Assembly (NCBI GenBank): GCA_051294375.1
Contig: CM119265.1
Location: forward strand, 14,546,963 to 14,610,962
DNA length: 64,000 bases
Source: Paraspadella gotoi
Lineage: Eukaryota > Chaetognatha
Reading direction: 5' to 3'
The notes under the pieces are model-generated. The model was not told the origin of the DNA. It saw only the letters and a program-made list of their open reading frames with translations, and ran no database searches. A program made the translations under genes and the position numbers. This document shows, piece after piece, positions 11,008 through 22,957 of this stretch (position 1 is the stretch's first letter; every line of letters begins with the position of its first letter).

Positions 11008-11013
11008 AATAAA
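11008..11013 (+). terminator. AATAAA polyadenylation signal of the EF-hand gene
   Basis: This canonical AATAAA lies about 124 bases after the TGA at 10882-10884. The preceding 3' untranslated region starts with a GGC/GGGGCGGA-rich tract. Spacing and strand fit the end of the EF-hand transcript. Confidence 0.6.
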
Positions 11014-11939
11014 CTGTGAAGTCTACAAACTTGGTGAATTTTCGATGGGTGAGTGAGTCAGGTCGCGGAGCCATTGTCGATGACAAGGGAAATATTGAGA
11101 GGGATTTAGATTGTAAGCATCTTAGAGGATCGATATTACCAGCCGTCTAACAAAGAGTGAAAGAGTTAACCAGCGGATATCAAGATCATGGTGTCTTCGT
11201 TAGCGGTTGGCAAATGGCAATCAAGAGAACTTGTCCTGTGAGGATTGGAAGTTCATCTCATTTGATTTATTCGTTTATCGTAAATCTAAAGAAATCAAGA
11301 AGCAACCGAGAAGCGACGCAGTGACTTTATTTTCACATGTATTTCCCTATGATCTCATGACTACATGACTAGGAAATTTATGTATAACCAACGTCTTTAT
11401 ATTGTATTTGTATTTTTAGCACACACTGTATTTGAATTTCCTGAAGGCTGTCTTAACAAATGAGCAACCAACTATAGGCGAGTTATGAGCATTTTTAACA
11501 TAAGTAGGACCGACGGACCGACATACCGACCGACCGACCGATAGGCCGACTGAAAAGTGACTGATAGAGTTGCTCGGCGAGTACTCGCGGCGCAACTAAA
11601 AATGAGAACGATTGAAATTACAAATACAATGATTATGAAGGAAATGATAGATTAATTAAATAAATTAAATGAAACGTGGAGGGAATTTTAAAATAGAAGA
11701 AAGAAACTTCTGTTTAAATATGAAATAATAAAGGGCGAAAAGTGGGGGAAAAGTTTGAAAAAGGAAGAAAGGCCAAAATAAAAGTCGAATTAAAAGCTAT
11801 AATTATAAGTATAAATGAAGATCGCAATAGCGTAGATGATAAGAGAAAATGAAAAAGTGAAATAAAGAAAGATATATAAAAAAAGAAAGGAGCGTGGAGG
11901 AAAAACACAAAGTGTAGAGAGGAGCGAAAGGGAAAAGGG

Positions 11940-12005
<66 letters not shown>

Positions 12006-12306
12006 TCTCTCGGAAAGCAGATGCGGAGGCAATCAAGTAATGTGAAAATATATTGTTGCTTCCCTCGCGAGAATTCCGCTTCATCGGCTCCAATATACGT
12101 CAGCCGGGGACATCATCGGAATACGCCGATGAGGAAGAGGAAGAGGAAGAGGAAGAAGAAGAGGAGGAAGAGAAGGAGGGAGGAAAGAGAAAGAGGGAGG
12201 AAAGCGGGCAGATGAATTGTCGGAGGAAGGGAGGAAAGAGGAATGCTGAGAAAGGGAATGAAGAGTGAGAGGAATATTTCACTCATCGGAGAGAGAGAGA
12301 GAGAGA

Positions 12307-12355
<49 letters not shown>

Positions 12356-12368
12356 GAGAGAGAGAGAC

Positions 12369-12405
<37 letters not shown>

Positions 12406-13755
12406 TTTTTGAAGTACTCGGACTGTGGAAAACCATTAAAAGTGAAATAGATTAACACGCTTTTTCGAAATTTCATTTTCCGAATAACATTATAAATTAT
12501 AATTTAAATACTATCAATAATATAACATTTTGACGATTATAAAAAGCAACGAATCATATTTCGTGATGAGTCAATAAAGACGAAACCTTATTTCAGTCCA
12601 AGTCTCCGCTGTGCAAAAAAAAAAAAATTCTCGTTTTTACCAACGAAAAAGTTTTCCCTGGTTTTCGACCTCGGGTTTTATCTCCACCCACGATGGAGCC
12701 TCCTTCCCCCGAACCTCGCCTCGTCTTCGAACTTACCCTCTTTCCACCCCTGAGTCGAGGTCGCCCGGATTTTCCTCACCCACGCAGGAAATCTTCTCTC
12801 TCTTCTTTCCTCATCTTTTTTCTCACTTTACTCATCATCTGAGCGACAACCCTTTTCACCCCGCACCACTCCTTCAAGGAAACCCCCTACCTATCCCTAC
12901 CAACCCATTTTCCTATCAATCCATCACTCCAGCACTACATGACAACCTTTCTTTTTATCTTATCCCACTTCCCCAATCCCAGACAACTTTCCTCTTCCCA
13001 TTTTTAATTGTCCCCTCAACTGATAACCACCCTTTTTCTTTCCACCTATTCCTTTCCAACCCCCTTTTCCATATTTGCCACCTTCACCTTCATCACTACC
13101 AACCCCCTATTCTCCAACCACCTCTCTTTTCCATCTCCCATTTTCTACAGAGTCGAGGCCGTCCTCTGAATTTTCCCCACCCACACAGGAAACTTTGCAT
13201 TAAGTTTCGCTTAGCGTTCGGTCGCGGGTCCCCGCCGTTCCCCGCCGCGCCCCGCCGGTTAAGTCCCCTCATCTCAGCATGCGTTGAGCTCTTCCGAGGG
13301 GCCCCGAGAACCCCCTGTTGCAGGGTAAGCAGTAAGGGAGACTATGAAATCATTTTTTATGGATCGAGGATGAGCCAAATATTGCATGCATTTAGAGAGC
13401 ATAAATTCAAAAAGTAAAAAAATCAAATATCGCATTTTAAATTAAGTTAAAGTTATAATTCTTTTTTGTTCTTTTTTATAAATGGCGCCAAAAAGAGGAT
13501 CGAAAGACTGACTAACCGAAAATCAACCAAATGAGTCAGGACATCGCCGGTTTCTCTTTCTCCGGAGTAAGACTCCCTGGACCCAGGACCCTCTCTTTTC
13601 GCTTCTCCAACAATCATTCATCTTCTCCGTCCCCCCCCTCCCTCTCTTTTCTCTCATCCCCTTCGTTTCCCGCCTTCAGACTTCAGTTTCCCCGCGCGGG
13701 ATTTTTTTAAAAAGAATTAAGATCCGGTTTTTAAGTTGTTTTTTTCTTTTTTTTT
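11014..13755. other. Intergenic DNA with GA arrays, no supported gene
   Basis: After the EF-hand gene comes about 900 bases of AT-rich sequence. It includes a short GACC repeat at about 11508-11550. (GA)n arrays lie at about 11941-12003 and 12288-12402. A 268-codon frame at 12611-13417 is a product of polypyrimidine sequence (Pro/Ser/Phe/His-rich, no domain) and is not called. A GC-rich island at 13205-13325 has no recognisable rRNA or coding match. Confidence 0.5.
12752..13194. repeat. Diverged direct repeat (GAGTCGAGG...CAGGAAA)
   Basis: A 43-base segment at 12752-12794 beginning GAGTCGAGGTCG and ending CACGCAGGAAATCT recurs at about 13150-13194. The second copy begins GAGTCGAGGCCG and ends CACACAGGAAACTT. 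The two are about 80% alike by eye and sit about 400 bases apart in polypyrimidine DNA. Both end in a CAGG that resembles a splice acceptor. Origin unknown. Confidence 0.5.
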
Positions 13756-13928
13756 GGGGGGGGGGGGTAAAAAAATCGAGTGAAAAATATTGCGTTGGAA
13801 TTCTTTTTTTTTCTTGGGTGGTTGAGTTCACTAGAATCCGGTCGAGTCGAGCGTTGATCTCACTGAAGACGATTTTGGGGTCGTGAAATTTCAAATTGCA
13901 ACGGAATAAATCGTGACGTGCGAGTTAC

Positions 13929-14102
13929 CTTTCGCGATATATCCTCATCGTCGCTTTCGTCGGTTTCTTCTTCATCGTCGCCGGGAAAGTCGTCGGCGTT
14001 GTGGTTATCCTTGTTTTGAATATCCTCGACCTCATCTTTCTTATCTTCCTCGTTCTCGTCCTCGTCATTCCTCTTCATCTTCATCTTCAGCCTTCTCTCC
14101 AT
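13929..14102 (-). CDS. Possible acidic coding exon (copy A)
   Basis: The minus-strand frame from ATG at 14102 encodes 58 residues, starting MERRLKMKMKRNDEDENEED and ending DESDDEDISRK at a GTAACT donor-like site. It is highly acidic, as in histone chaperones or nucleolar proteins, but there is no diagnostic motif. The segment is identical in copy B. Flanking exons cannot be assigned. It could equally be a triplet-rich non-coding stretch. Confidence 0.25.
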
Positions 14103-14595
14103 CTTTTCGCCGAAAAAAAAAAACTTCTCCGAGTGAAATGATTAACCTTTTGGGCGGCGCGACCTTTTGTCCAACGCCGCCGCGGAGCCGCGCTGCGGCT
14201 GATCAATCTCTGCCGCAGTTTATGCGTCGCTGTTGCTGCGTAATCTCTGCTTCACTCTTGCCTCTGACTTAGGGGCAGAAGTTGTTTGACTGAAGTTCTT
14301 TTGAAAGTTTATATTGACGCTTCGAGAATTCGACGTACAACTTGAAGTAGTATAAGATAAGATTGTAAAATGTCAATACATCTTAATGAAAGAGAGTTTT
14401 AATGTTCTCAGGAGTGTGAATGAGGCAAGAAAATTCTCAACATGTTTTTTGGGACGGAGGTGTGAAAGTGTGAGATAAACTAATAAAGTTGTCTTACGAA
14501 GTTTGAATCTTATTTTCATTCAACATTAACATATGGTCGCCGCACAATAAAGAATAACAAATACGTTTTTCAAATTTTGATTGAAAGCTGTGCGT

Positions 14596-14654
<59 letters not shown>

Positions 14655-14726
14655 ATCTTTGTCATCTGCATCCCCATTATGTCGCATTCATTCCAACTAT
14701 TTTTTTTACTTTTAGTTGTCCTCGCT

Positions 14727-14815
<89 letters not shown>

Positions 14816-17800
14816 AGAGAAAAAAATTCGTCGCATTCTCAAAACCTCGTCTTCCGCTCGGCCGCGTTTTGCCTGACTTTGCGCCTCAAAAAAAAATTCC
14901 ATTTTATTCCTCATATCGACGACGACGACGACAGCGACGACGACGACGACGACTTCATTAACATATCGGCGTAATTTGCAGAGATGCTCCCCCAACACAA
15001 AAGGTGCTAAAGCGTTGGGGTGGAAACGGTTTTGCGATTTCAAAGTGGGGAAGAGGGGAGAGGAGGATGAAGACGGGGGGGGGGAGGCGGAGGCGTGGCG
15101 CGTCATCGTCCTCCATCTGGACGACGTCCGCTCGTCGAAACGACGCAGACAATGGGAAGAGAGAGGCGTCAGATGAAGGGGGCGTGGTCAAGGGGGGTGG
15201 AAGGGGGAGAGGGTTGGAAACGGTGGGGGGAAGGTGGAGGAGGGAAGGGGGTTCCTCCAACCTGCCGCTCGGTGAGGGGAGAAGGTGGAGGGATAAAGAG
15301 ATTGGTGGAGGAGATGATCTTCCTCAGCAGGGAGTGGTCGAGGGGGGGGCGTGTGGCTGCAAGGGGCACAACGGATCGGATGGGCGGGGTAGAGGGGCGA
15401 GTCGGAATTTGGTCAGAGTTCAGGCCACAGAAAAAATAAAAAAATAGAATATTATATATAACTACTCGGTAGTTATTAACTTGGTTAAACCACGTCAACC
15501 GAAATCAGTAACTGGCACCACAACTCAATCTATATATAATATTTTCAAAACTACTAAAATAAATGAAATTGGTACAACCAATATAATACAATACATACAT
15601 AATAAAATATTATACACGAAGTATGACGATATAACAATTATTAAAAGATGCAGAAATTAAATCCGCAAGAATATGGCGTGGGAAATTGATAAAACTTAAT
15701 AATTTAATCCCCTTTTATTAAAACCAAGTTCCGTTTTTTAAACGTGATAATTGATGAATTACGTCACGTGCGAATAAATCTTGCGATTTAACGGATTAGA
15801 GGAATGGATATTAGATAGACCGAAGAAAGGCGCAGAAGTCATCCACAATAGCGAGTCGAGATATGACCATTATTAACTTTTTTCAAGTTCGATCCATATC
15901 TTAGCTCGTGTCAAACCTATTTATAACATAAATGCATAACAAATTAACGAATATAAGATAAAACACGCAGAAAATGTTTTAGTTCAATTCGTTGTAAAAC
16001 GTAAAGAAGTTTCTTCAAAGTTTTTTTAATACCAAACGTCACCCACGTCGAATCCCACATATCGTCGGCTTGCTGTGGCCACTCCCCCCATTATAGGCCG
16101 ATTCCCACCCTTAGCTTCAGCGAACTTCATCGGACACTTTGGGATTGGTATCTTCAACATTTCATCAGATTAGCGGGAAAGGTATGTTAAATTTTGAATT
16201 TGAAAAATATTTATAAATTATTGTCACCCTTTCGTCGTGAGAACCGGTTTAGTTCGCTCTTAGTCCAACTCAGACACTCGAGTAATCATAAAAACAGTTA
16301 ATTTTAAAGATCTTAATCATCTTTGAAAATGCTTAAATTTAACCGGTTAAACGTTAAAATCGATTAATTTGTCAATTATACTTATATCTTTTATAACTAG
16401 TAACAAAAAGAATGTTATTTTTAACATCTCCGAATGTTCATTATAAATAAAAAACTGTACTAACAAAAAAAAGAAAATCCAGCGTGTTGTAAAACAAATA
16501 TATTCTTAGATAACAAAAATTAGTGATAGTTTTATCATTCATTTTTGCTCGAACTTTTAAACAAAAAGTTTTGCTGCAATGAAAACTTTTTAAGCTTTAA
16601 TAATGGTTAAGGTAGTAAAGTTAGTTAAGCGGAATTAACTTTTTTTAAACAAAAGGGATATTCCTCGTAATTTAAAGAGGATCATTTCTTTGTTTATTTT
16701 ATGCAAAATGTAGACATTTTAAGAAAGACTTTTTCTTCCAAAAAGCTTTATAAGTCTTAAATTTTAGGTTTAAGTTATATTCAATTATGTATGGATAAAA
16801 ATATAATCGTAATTTACAAAATGTAAAGGAGCGAGAAAGCGCCCAATTCACATTTTTACTAAACTTATGACTCATCCCCCAGATATAACTTTGAAGTAAC
16901 AATTTAAAAATAATTTACAATAATTTAAAAAAAAAAATTAAATTAAAATAAAAAAAATTCGCTATCAAAATTGTCTTTATATTAACTGACGGATGGATTC
17001 AAATCTGTTGACTTAACTAGATTTTAACAAATTAATGTTCTTTTAAATACTTACTTTATTACTTTATTGCGTAGTTTAAAGGGGTTTCAATATCTTTAAT
17101 CTTTAATCTATTTCATTTAAATATATCAACTGTTCTGGAAAATAATTTCAAAAACTGTCTTTCAATTTTCCTATGTTGATCAGACTTAGTAATGTTTTCA
17201 ATTTTAAAATTAGGATTAATTTTTTACAGCAACTATATCTAAGATAATTGATTATCGTACGCATAATTTTTATCCAGAAGAAAAAATTGATTCTCGCTCA
17301 AAATTTTCCCGCCAATCGCTTATTCCATCCTGCTTTTTCCAGCAACGCTTCGTCGTTCCACAGTCCCCCGAGCTCACAGCACATTAGAGAATCACAGCAC
17401 ATTAACGAATCAACGAATCAAATCTCGCAGCTTTCTGCTTCCAATATTTTATTGTCGAGGGTCGGTTCGCTTCGGAAGATGCCCGCTTGGCGGCGGACTC
17501 GTCCTATGCTCGGCCCGTCCACGTTCTCCACGTCCCACGGAATAGACGATCCGAAAACCTCTCATCCTCATTCCTCCACTTCCTCCTCCTCTCCTTCCCC
17601 CTCCTCTCATCCTTTCTTTCCTCCCCTCTTCTCTTCTCTTTTTCAGCTCTTCCTCCTCTATATTCCGCCCACGCGATTTCTCCGCTCGCCTCGCCGCCGG
17701 CCTCCCGTTGCGCAAGACCCTCGAACGTCGGCGAATCGTCGTCCCTCGCGCTCGTCGTCGTCGTCAAAAGCGAATCGGCGACGTCGTCGAAGCACGAGAT

Positions 17801-19987
17801 CGATGCTGATTGGTCGGCGATGGGAAAACTCGCCATCCGATTAGTCGACGAGCGGGAAGAAGAGGGAACCCGAGGTGGGAGAAAGAGAGAGAGGGCAGAG
17901 AGGAGAGAGAGATTCTCTTTCCTCTTCCTTCCCGTCTTTATGTTCCACTGTCGCGTAGGCTTTTTCCACCGACGTTTCCGCGTCTCGCGATGGAAAAAAG
18001 GGAACCGAAAGGCTGAGCGAGTTTCGGCCGAGAGACGACGACGACGTGGACGATAAGACGACGACCACGTCTTGAAGAGCGGGGGAGAGAGACACAGAGA
18101 GATAGAGAGAGAGAGGGAAAGAGAGAGGGAGAGAGCAAGCATCATTTTCCTTTACGCGTTCCCTGTTCCGTTGGTTGCGTTCGATTCTTCTTCTTCTTCG
18201 TCGTCGTCGTCGTTCTCGTCGTCGTCGTCGTCATCGCGCGCCATTCGGTTTTTGTGGAATCGAACCGATGATAACTCAGTTGTTTAAGTGGAAGTCTTTC
18301 GCTCCGTGGCTCCGGCTTCGGGTCGATCTTATTATTTTATTGGTAAATGATTTTTTTTCACGTTTGCTTCGACTCTCGCGGTTGGAATTGCCCGTGCGCA
18401 TTTATTGTATTTATTGTTATTAATATTTTTTTTTCCATTTTCATCTCCAGTTTGAATTTTGTTTCTATCGTCAACGCATCTTTCGCATCCGTATAGCAAC
18501 GAAGAAAAATGTAAACGAACAAAAACTTTACAAATCAAACTATTTTAAGTACTGAGACATTGGTCCATTCACAGCGCGTTCGTATCTTGGGTTTGGTTCG
18601 TCATCACGGGGTCTGACTGCGCGTCATGCAATTCGTCTGACACCCATTTTCTTTCTTAATATCTTCGGTTTAACGAGCCCAAGATATTTTTTATATTTTT
18701 TATTGACAATTCTTTTATTTCATTTGAACGTTTGATCCTAAACGATTAAAAGATATACTACTAAACAAGATGTGAATCAATTTCATTAATTTCCGCCCCA
18801 GTTCTACAATTTTATTTTTATTTATCTCTAAAAAAAATTAAAAAAAAAAAACAAAAAACAAAAAACAATTATCCACGAACTCACAGTTCGACGCTCGAAA
18901 AAAAAACCTCGATTTTTAAAAAAATTCGTATCCGATTAAAGTTTATATAAAGACGTGACTAAATAGAAAATTAAACCCGCCAAAAATTATTGTCACAATC
19001 GGGAAATTGAATTGGACTTCCAAGTTGCAACGAATTCATCCTATTTCCTTGAAGCTTTCTTTCTTCTCTTGGACTTAAAAAAAAAAACCAAACAAAAAAC
19101 AACGAAAACAACAACGAATCGACATCAAGAAAATCTCCAGGTTTTTCGATTTCCTATCGAAGCCCGTTGGACGAATCAGTCTTCCGAGAAAACGCGAAGG
19201 AAAACGCGACAGAGACAGGTCAGCCTCTTTAAAAACCGACATACGATTACGAATCTCTCGGAGGTTTGATCGATTTGACGCCGAAACGCTTCGGTTTCAG
19301 AAAAAATCGATTTCCACCAGGCAAATTACTGAAAAAAAAAAGAAAGTGATAAAAAGTTCATCGCGACTTCTGCCTCAAGAAAACAAAGTTTTGGCAAACG
19401 TAAACGCACGACTACTCACGAAGATCGTTGTCATAAACAAACAAATAAACAACGAAGCCGCCAAAAGACGAAAAACGAATGTACAAGACAAAAGTGATAA
19501 TCAGCTGCTGACGAAAGTTTAGTTTGAAAAAGCCGCCGCCGCCGCTTCTACCTCGCCCATTTACGTTTAGGGTAAGTTTTTGGAGGAGAAAATGGTCGAA
19601 CCGGCTTTTCACTTATTTACCTCTTTTTTTTTTATCGATAAAGAAATCAGAAGGAGATAGCGATGGAAGAAAGGAGACAGGAAAAAAAAAAGGAAAGGAG
19701 GAAAAGGAGGAAGGAAATAAAGAAATGAGGGCGGATTCCAAGATGGATGCGATTGCTTCCAGCTGTTGACGGCGATGATCACAAAGAACGACGACGACGA
19801 CAACGACGACGACGACGATGATGATGATGATTTGCGAGGCAACAGCGAATAATAATTTTTCCTCATTTTTTCTCTCTTCTTTTCTTTTCTCGTAATTTTT
19901 TTTTTCCTTTCCTCTTTTTCTTCGGCCTCCATCCCGAAAGAAAAGGAACGAAATGAGATTTTTTTTTCTCGCGCGGTCTTTTTAAAT

Positions 19988-19988
<1 letters not shown>

Positions 19989-20077
<89 letters not shown>
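19989..20077. repeat. (CT)n array, copy A
   Basis: About 45 CT units. The same array is present at 26813-26907 (copy B) and, inverted as (GA)n, at about 38748-38840. Its length differs slightly among copies. Confidence 0.9.
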
Positions 20078-20081
<4 letters not shown>

Positions 20082-20558
20082 ATACTACTACAAAATATAG
20101 CGTACAAGAAAAGGTACATTGGTTCATAAGTTTATCCAGAAATCGCGTTGGGGTAATTGAAATACAAATATCTCCGGTGGAGAAAATGGAAAGAAAAAAA
20201 AAATACCGACGTCGGTTTTAACCGAAAAATAAAACTCGGCTTGGGTCGTAAAGAAGTCGACCGGTTCAACCGCAGAACGTTTAGCGCACCGCCGCCGCTG
20301 CCGATGTTTCCGCCGCCGTTCCGCCGCTTGTCGTGTCACCGCCGCCGCCGCTTCTGCCACGTACGGCACCGCCACCGCCAGCCGCAGCCGCAGCCGCAGC
20401 CGCCGCCGCGCCAACAATTTTGGCGACGGAGGAACTGTTTTTTTTTCTCTCTCTCTCCTTTTCGAATTTCACTCTGCGAAGATACAGACGTTTCGCGAAA
20501 AGCAATAAAAAAACGCGTTTTGTTACAGTTTTGTCGGGCTATAGCGACGTTTATTCCC

Positions 20559-20583
20559 NNNNNNNNNNNNNNNNNNNNNNNNN
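20559..20583. other. 25-N gap at the A/B duplication junction
   Basis: Exactly 25 Ns separate the end of copy A (GACGTTTATTCCC) from the start of copy B (a G run then TAAAAAAATCGAG). Uniform 25-N gaps also occur at 4415-4439, 32098-32122, 33759-33783, 33891-33915 and 63333-63357, and all but the first sit at duplication or inversion junctions. Confidence 0.9.
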
Positions 20584-20753
20584 GGGGGGGGGTAAAAAAA
20601 TCGAGTGAAAAATATTGCGTTGGAATTCTTTTTTTTCTTGGGTGGTTGAGTTCACTAGAATCCGGTCGAGTCGAGCGTTGATCTCACTGAAGACGATTTT
20701 GGGGTCGTGAAATTTTCAAATTGCAACGGAATAAATCGTGACGTGCGAGTTAC

Positions 20754-20927
20754 CTTTCGCGATATATCCTCATCGTCGCTTTCGTCGGTTTCTTCTTCAT
20801 CGTCGCCGGGAAAGTCGTCGGCGTTGTGGTTATCCTTGTTTTGAATATCCTCGACCTCATCTTTCTTATCTTCCTCGTTCTCGTCCTCGTCATTCCTCTT
20901 CATCTTCATCTTCAGCCTTCTCTCCAT
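20754..20927 (-). CDS. Possible acidic coding exon (copy B)
   Basis: Same frame as 13929-14102 with an identical predicted peptide and the same GTAACT donor-like end. There is no inverted third copy, because the inverted block stops at about 22381. The same reservations apply. Confidence 0.25.
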
Positions 20928-21421
20928 CTTTTCGCCGAAAAAAAAAAACTTCTCCGAGTGAAATGATTAACCTTTTGGGCGGCGCGACCTTTTTGTCCAA
21001 CGCCGCCGCGGAGCCGCGCTGCGGCTGATCAATCTCTGCCGCAGTTTATGCGTCGCTGTTGCTGCGTAATCTCTGCTTCACTCTTGCCTCTGACTTAGGG
21101 GCAGAAGTTGTTTGACTGAAGTTCTTTTGAAAGTTTATATTGACGCTTCGAGAATTCGACGTACAACTTGAAGTAGTATAAGATAAGATTGTAAAATGTC
21201 AATACATCTTAATGAAAGAGAGTTTTAATGTTCTCAGGAGTGTGAATGAGGCAAGAAAATTCTCAACATGTTTTTTGGGACGGAGGTGTGAAAGTGTGAG
21301 ATAAACTAATAAAGTTGTCTTACGAAGTTTGAATCTTATTTTCATTCAACATTAACATATGGTCGCCGCACAATAAAGAATAACAAATACGTTTTTCAAA
21401 TTTTGATTGAAAGCTGTGCGT

Positions 21422-21486
<65 letters not shown>

Positions 21487-21557
21487 ATCTTTGTCATCTG
21501 CATCCCCATTATGTCGCATTCATTCCAACTATTTTTTTTACTTTTAGTTGTCCTCGC

Positions 21558-21604
<47 letters not shown>

Positions 21605-22774
21605 AAAGAGAGAAAAATATTCGTCGCATTCTCAAAACCTCGTCTTCCGCTCGGCCGCGTTTTGCCTGACTTTGCGCCTCAAAAAAAAATTCCATTTTAT
21701 TCCTCATATACGACGACGACGACAGCGACGACGACGACGACGACTTCATTAACATATCGGCGTAATTTGCAGAGATGCTCCCCCAACACAAAAGGTGCTA
21801 AAGCGTTGGGGTGGAAACGGTTTTGCGATTTCAAAGGTGGGGAAGAGGGGAGAGGAGGATGAAGACGGGGGGAGGCGGGAGGCGTGGCGCGTCATCGTCC
21901 TCCATCTGGACGACGTCCGCTCGTCGAAACGACGCAGACAATGGGAAGAGAGAGGCGTCAGATGAAGGGGGCGTGGTCAAGGGGGTGGAAGGGGGAGAGA
22001 GGGTTGGAAACGGTGGGGGGAAGGTGGAGGAGGGAAGGGGGTTCCTCCAACCTGCCGCTCGGTGGAGGGGAGAAGGTGGAGGGATAAAGAGATTGGTGGA
22101 GGAGATGATCTTCCTCAGCAGGGAGTGGTCGAGGGGGTGGGGCGTGTGGCTGCAAGGGGCACAACGGATCGGATGGGCGGGGTAGAGGGGCGAGTCGGAA
22201 TTTGGTCAGAGTTCAGGCCACAGAAAAAATAAAAAAATAGAATATTATATATAACTACTCGGTAGTTATTAACTTGGTTAAACCACGTCAACCGAAATCA
22301 GTAACTGGCACCACAACTCAATCTATATATAATATTTTCAAAACTACTAAAATAAATGAAATTGGTACAACCAATATAATACAATACATACATAATAAAA
22401 TATTATACACGAAGTATGACCGATAGTAACAATTATTAAAAGATGCAGAAATTAAATCCGCAAGAATATGGCGTGGGAAATTGATAAAACTTAATAATTT
22501 AATCCCCTTTTATTAAAACCAAGTTCCGTTTTTTAAACGTGATAATTGATGAATTACGTCACGTGCGAATAAATCTTGCGATTTAACGGATTAGAGGAAT
22601 GGATATTAGATAGACCGAAGAAAGGCGCAGAAGTCATCCACAATAGCGAGTCGAGATATGACCATTATTAACTTTTTTCAAGTTCGATCCATATCTTAGC
22701 TCGTGTCAAACCTATTTATAACATAAATGCATAACAAATTAACGAATATAAGATAAAACACGCAGAAAATGTTT

Positions 22775-22957
22775 TTAGTTCAATTCGTTGTAAAACGTAA
22801 AGAAGTTTCTTTCAAAGTTTTTTTTAATACCAAACGTCACCCACGTCGAATCCCACATATCGTCGGCTTGCTGTGGCCACTCCCCCCATTTAGGCCGATT
22901 CCCACCCTTAGCTTCAGCGAACTTCATCGGACACTTTGGGATTGGTATCTTCAACAT
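22775..22957 (-). CDS. Possible Trp-rich coding exon (copy B)
   Basis: The minus-strand frame of 60 residues includes PKCPMKFAEAKGGNRPKWGE and then WPQQADDMWDSTWVTFGIKK, ending at TAA. It lies in otherwise stop-rich AT sequence and its composition is that of a real protein. Upstream on the same strand is CTAAT, a branch-point-like word, then GTTGAAG, which could be an acceptor, so the true exon may start at IPIPK. Copy A (about 16031-16165) has one extra base in the PKWGE part. The inverted copy (about 42665-42830) has an extra T before the FAEAK part and a deletion of about ten bases after DSTW. Two of three copies support the open frame at each indel. I do not recognise the family. Confidence 0.35.
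   Translation of the reverse strand: MLKIPIPKCPMKFAEAKGGNRPKWGEWPQQADDMWDSTWVTFGIKKNFERNFFTFYNELN

Larger units (their letters stand above)
13756..20558. repeat. Segmental duplication, copy A (6.8 kb)
   Basis: From a 12-base G run at 13756 to TTTATTCCC at 20558 this segment matches 20584-27385 in the same orientation. Differences are mostly one-base changes in homopolymers and different GA/CT array lengths (for example the GA array at about 14730-14812 is about twice its partner at 21562-21601). Real substitutions are rare. It contains an acidic exon-like frame, a GA-rich part, an AT-rich part at 15450-17300 and GC-rich ends. Copy A is cut by a 25-N gap exactly where copy B restarts. Confidence 0.9.

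Noticed and set aside
13205-13325. GC-rich island that looked rRNA-like
   Set aside because: No run could be matched to a conserved 18S or 28S core by eye, and it is short and isolated.
12611-13417. 268-codon open frame
   Set aside because: Its composition follows polypyrimidine DNA, with no domain, no splice support and no conserved motif.
14577-15106. Arg/Glu and Leu/Ser repeat proteins over GA/CT arrays (here and at many other places)
   Set aside because: Pure dinucleotide repeat read in frame; array length varies between copies, which coding sequence would not tolerate.
17248-18056. Ser/Pro/Arg-rich frames in the duplicated segment
   Set aside because: Frames differ between copies because of indels, and the sequence is triplet- and pyrimidine-rich; no conserved peptide survives comparison of the three copies.
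20281-20505. Ala/Gly-rich frames over the GCC-rich patch (also 27113-27331 and 38400-38540)
   Set aside because: The patch is a GCC/GCA repeat with copy-to-copy length change; it is more likely a CpG-rich 5' region than a coding sequence.
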